NCBI GenBank assembly: GCA_944363745.1
Contig: CALVVD010000061.1
Coordinates: forward strand, 1-5,995
Length of the DNA: 5,995 bases
DNA from: an uncultured Bacilli bacterium
GTDB taxonomy: Bacteria > Bacillota_I > Bacilli_A > RF39 > UBA660
Direction: 5' to 3'
In this document: positions 5,108 through 5,995 of the stretch, piece after piece
Layout of the letters: every line of letters starts with the position of its first letter
Position numbering within the stretch: the first letter of the stretch is position 1
Program-made: the position numbers and the translations under genes
Notes under the pieces: generated by a model
The model's database searches: none
Told to the model about the DNA's origin: nothing
Seen by the model: the letters and a program-made list of their open reading frames with translations, nothing else

Positions 5108-5995
5108 CTACTTACTATTCAATGCTTGTAAAGCAGTTATAGCAACAACACCTACTATATCATTAGCATTACATCCACGTGACAAATCATTAACAGGTTT
5201 AGCAAGGCCTTGGGTAACAGGTCCATATGCTTTAGCATGAGCAAGACGCTCTGTAATTTTATAACCAATGTTTCCTGCATCTAAATCTGGAAATATCAAG
5301 ACATTGGCCTTACCTGCTACTTTACTATTAGGAGCTTTACTCTTAGCAACCTCTGGAACAACAGCAGCATCAAATTGTAACTCTCCATCTAAATTAATAT
5401 CAGGATACTCTTTCTTAGCCATCTCAACTGCCTTTACTACTTTATCAACATCAGCACATTTAGAAGAGCCAAAAGTAGAATGAGATAAAAAGGCAACTAC
5501 AGGCTCCTCTTCTACCAATAATTTAAATGTTTTAGCACTCTCTTTTCCAATCTCTACTAACTCTTCACTACTAGGATTTTGAATCATTCCACAATCAGAA
5601 TAAACAAATACTCCATTAGAACCATATTCACAATTAGGAACAACCATTAAAAAGAAAGCAGAAGCAACTTTTGTATCTTTACTAGTCTTAATTATTTGTA
5701 AAGCTGGTCTTAATGTATCAGCACTACTGTGACATGCTCCAGATACAACACCATCAGCATAGCCATCTTTAACTAACATATTAGCAAAATAAACATAATC
5801 ATTTAAAATAGTATTCTTAGCAGCATCTAAACTAATACCTTTATGTTTTCTAAGTTCATAATAATCATTAATTAACTTTTCACTATCACTAAAAGTATCT
5901 GGATTAATAATAGTAACACCATTAATATCAATATTATTATCTTTAGCAAGTCTTTCTATCTCACTTTCATTACCTACTAAAATAATATCAGCGAA
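5108..5995 (-). CDS. pta: Phosphate acetyltransferase (Pta), N-terminus cut by the window edge
   Basis: The reading frame stays open from the TAG stop at 5108-5110 to the right edge, giving 295 residues. The family's usual length is about 325-335, so some 30-40 N-terminal residues are missing. The enzyme interconverts acetyl-CoA plus phosphate and acetyl phosphate plus CoA, the step before acetate kinase in acetate fermentation. Active-site features known from the Methanosarcina enzyme are visible: LRKHKG (Arg at 5849-5851), DTLRPAL (Arg at 5708-5710), LSRG (Ser at 5180-5182 and Arg at 5177-5179) and the Asp seven residues after that Ser (5159-5161). VSGACHSS, LIFPDLDAGNIGYK and GPVTQGLAKPVNDLSRG are family signatures. 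A methionine at 5777-5779 could be mistaken for the start, but conserved family sequence (LVGNE and onward) continues upstream of it. The gene precedes xth by 7 nt and probably shares its transcript. It suggests a fermentative, acetate-forming host. Confidence 0.96.
   Translation of the reverse strand, partial: FADIILVGNESEIERLAKDNNIDINGVTIINPDTFSDSEKLINDYYELRKHKGISLDAAKNTILNDYVYFANMLVKDGYADGVVSGACHSSADTLRPALQIIKTSKDTKVASAFFLMVVPNCEYGSNGVFVYSDCGMIQNPSSEELVEIGKESAKTFKLLVEEEPVVAFLSHSTFGSSKCADVDKVVKAVEMAKKEYPDINLDGELQFDAAVVPEVAKSKAPNSKVAGKANVLIFPDLDAGNIGYKITERLAHAKAYGPVTQGLAKPVNDLSRGCNANDIVGVVAITALQALNSK

Noticed and set aside
5268..5483. 71-residue open frame on the plus strand inside pta
   Set aside because: It is antisense to well-conserved Pta sequence, its hydrophobic composition follows from the opposite strand, and no ribosome binding site was seen.
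1..5995. A defence or signalling island centred on the PP2C phosphatase (for example with a kinase or vWA partner)
   Set aside because: No kinase, vWA, nuclease-defence or toxin gene accompanies it. The neighbours are pta, xth and small metabolic-type enzymes, and there are no mobile-element signs.

Overview
The window is AT-rich DNA (roughly 30% G+C by eye) with strong AGGAGG-type ribosome binding sites, TGnTATAAT extended -10 promoters and intrinsic terminators. This points to a low-GC Bacillota genome. Trp is written TGG throughout, and TGA serves as a stop in the HTH gene, so the code is the standard bacterial one and not the Mycoplasma code. A Bacilli- or Erysipelotrichia-like commensal lineage would fit, but that placement is inference.

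Layout, left to right. (1) 1-686, minus strand: 5' part of an aryl-sulfate sulfotransferase-like exported protein that runs off the left edge. (2) 757-1467, minus: an XRE-type HTH regulator with one membrane segment and a Cys-containing outside domain, closed by a hairpin terminator that overlaps its stop codon. (3) 1598-2164 and 2178-2792, minus: a tightly packed pair, a histidine phosphatase followed 13 nt later by a degenerate CYTH (triphosphate-tunnel) protein. (4) 2793-2924: a divergent promoter region with extended -10 elements on both strands. (5) 2925-4325, plus: a PP2C-type Ser/Thr phosphatase carrying about 200 residues of unrecognised N-terminal sequence. (6) 4316-4349: a hairpin shared by the converging PP2C and exonuclease genes. 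(7) 4348-5100 and 5108-5995, minus: exodeoxyribonuclease III downstream of phosphate acetyltransferase (5' end cut by the right edge), spaced like an operon.

How they fit together: pta-xth looks like a co-transcribed housekeeping pair. The phosphatase/CYTH pair may share phosphoanhydride chemistry. The PP2C protein, driven from the divergent promoter, is a likely cytoplasmic signalling phosphatase with no partner kinase in view. The membrane HTH regulator lies just upstream of the sulfotransferase and could control it, which is unproven.

I see no CRISPR array, RNA gene, insertion sequence or phage signature, no gene-free stretch over 300 bases, and no clear evidence of an undescribed multi-gene system. 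The most unusual material is the PP2C N-terminal region, the degenerate CYTH protein and the outside domain of the HTH regulator.
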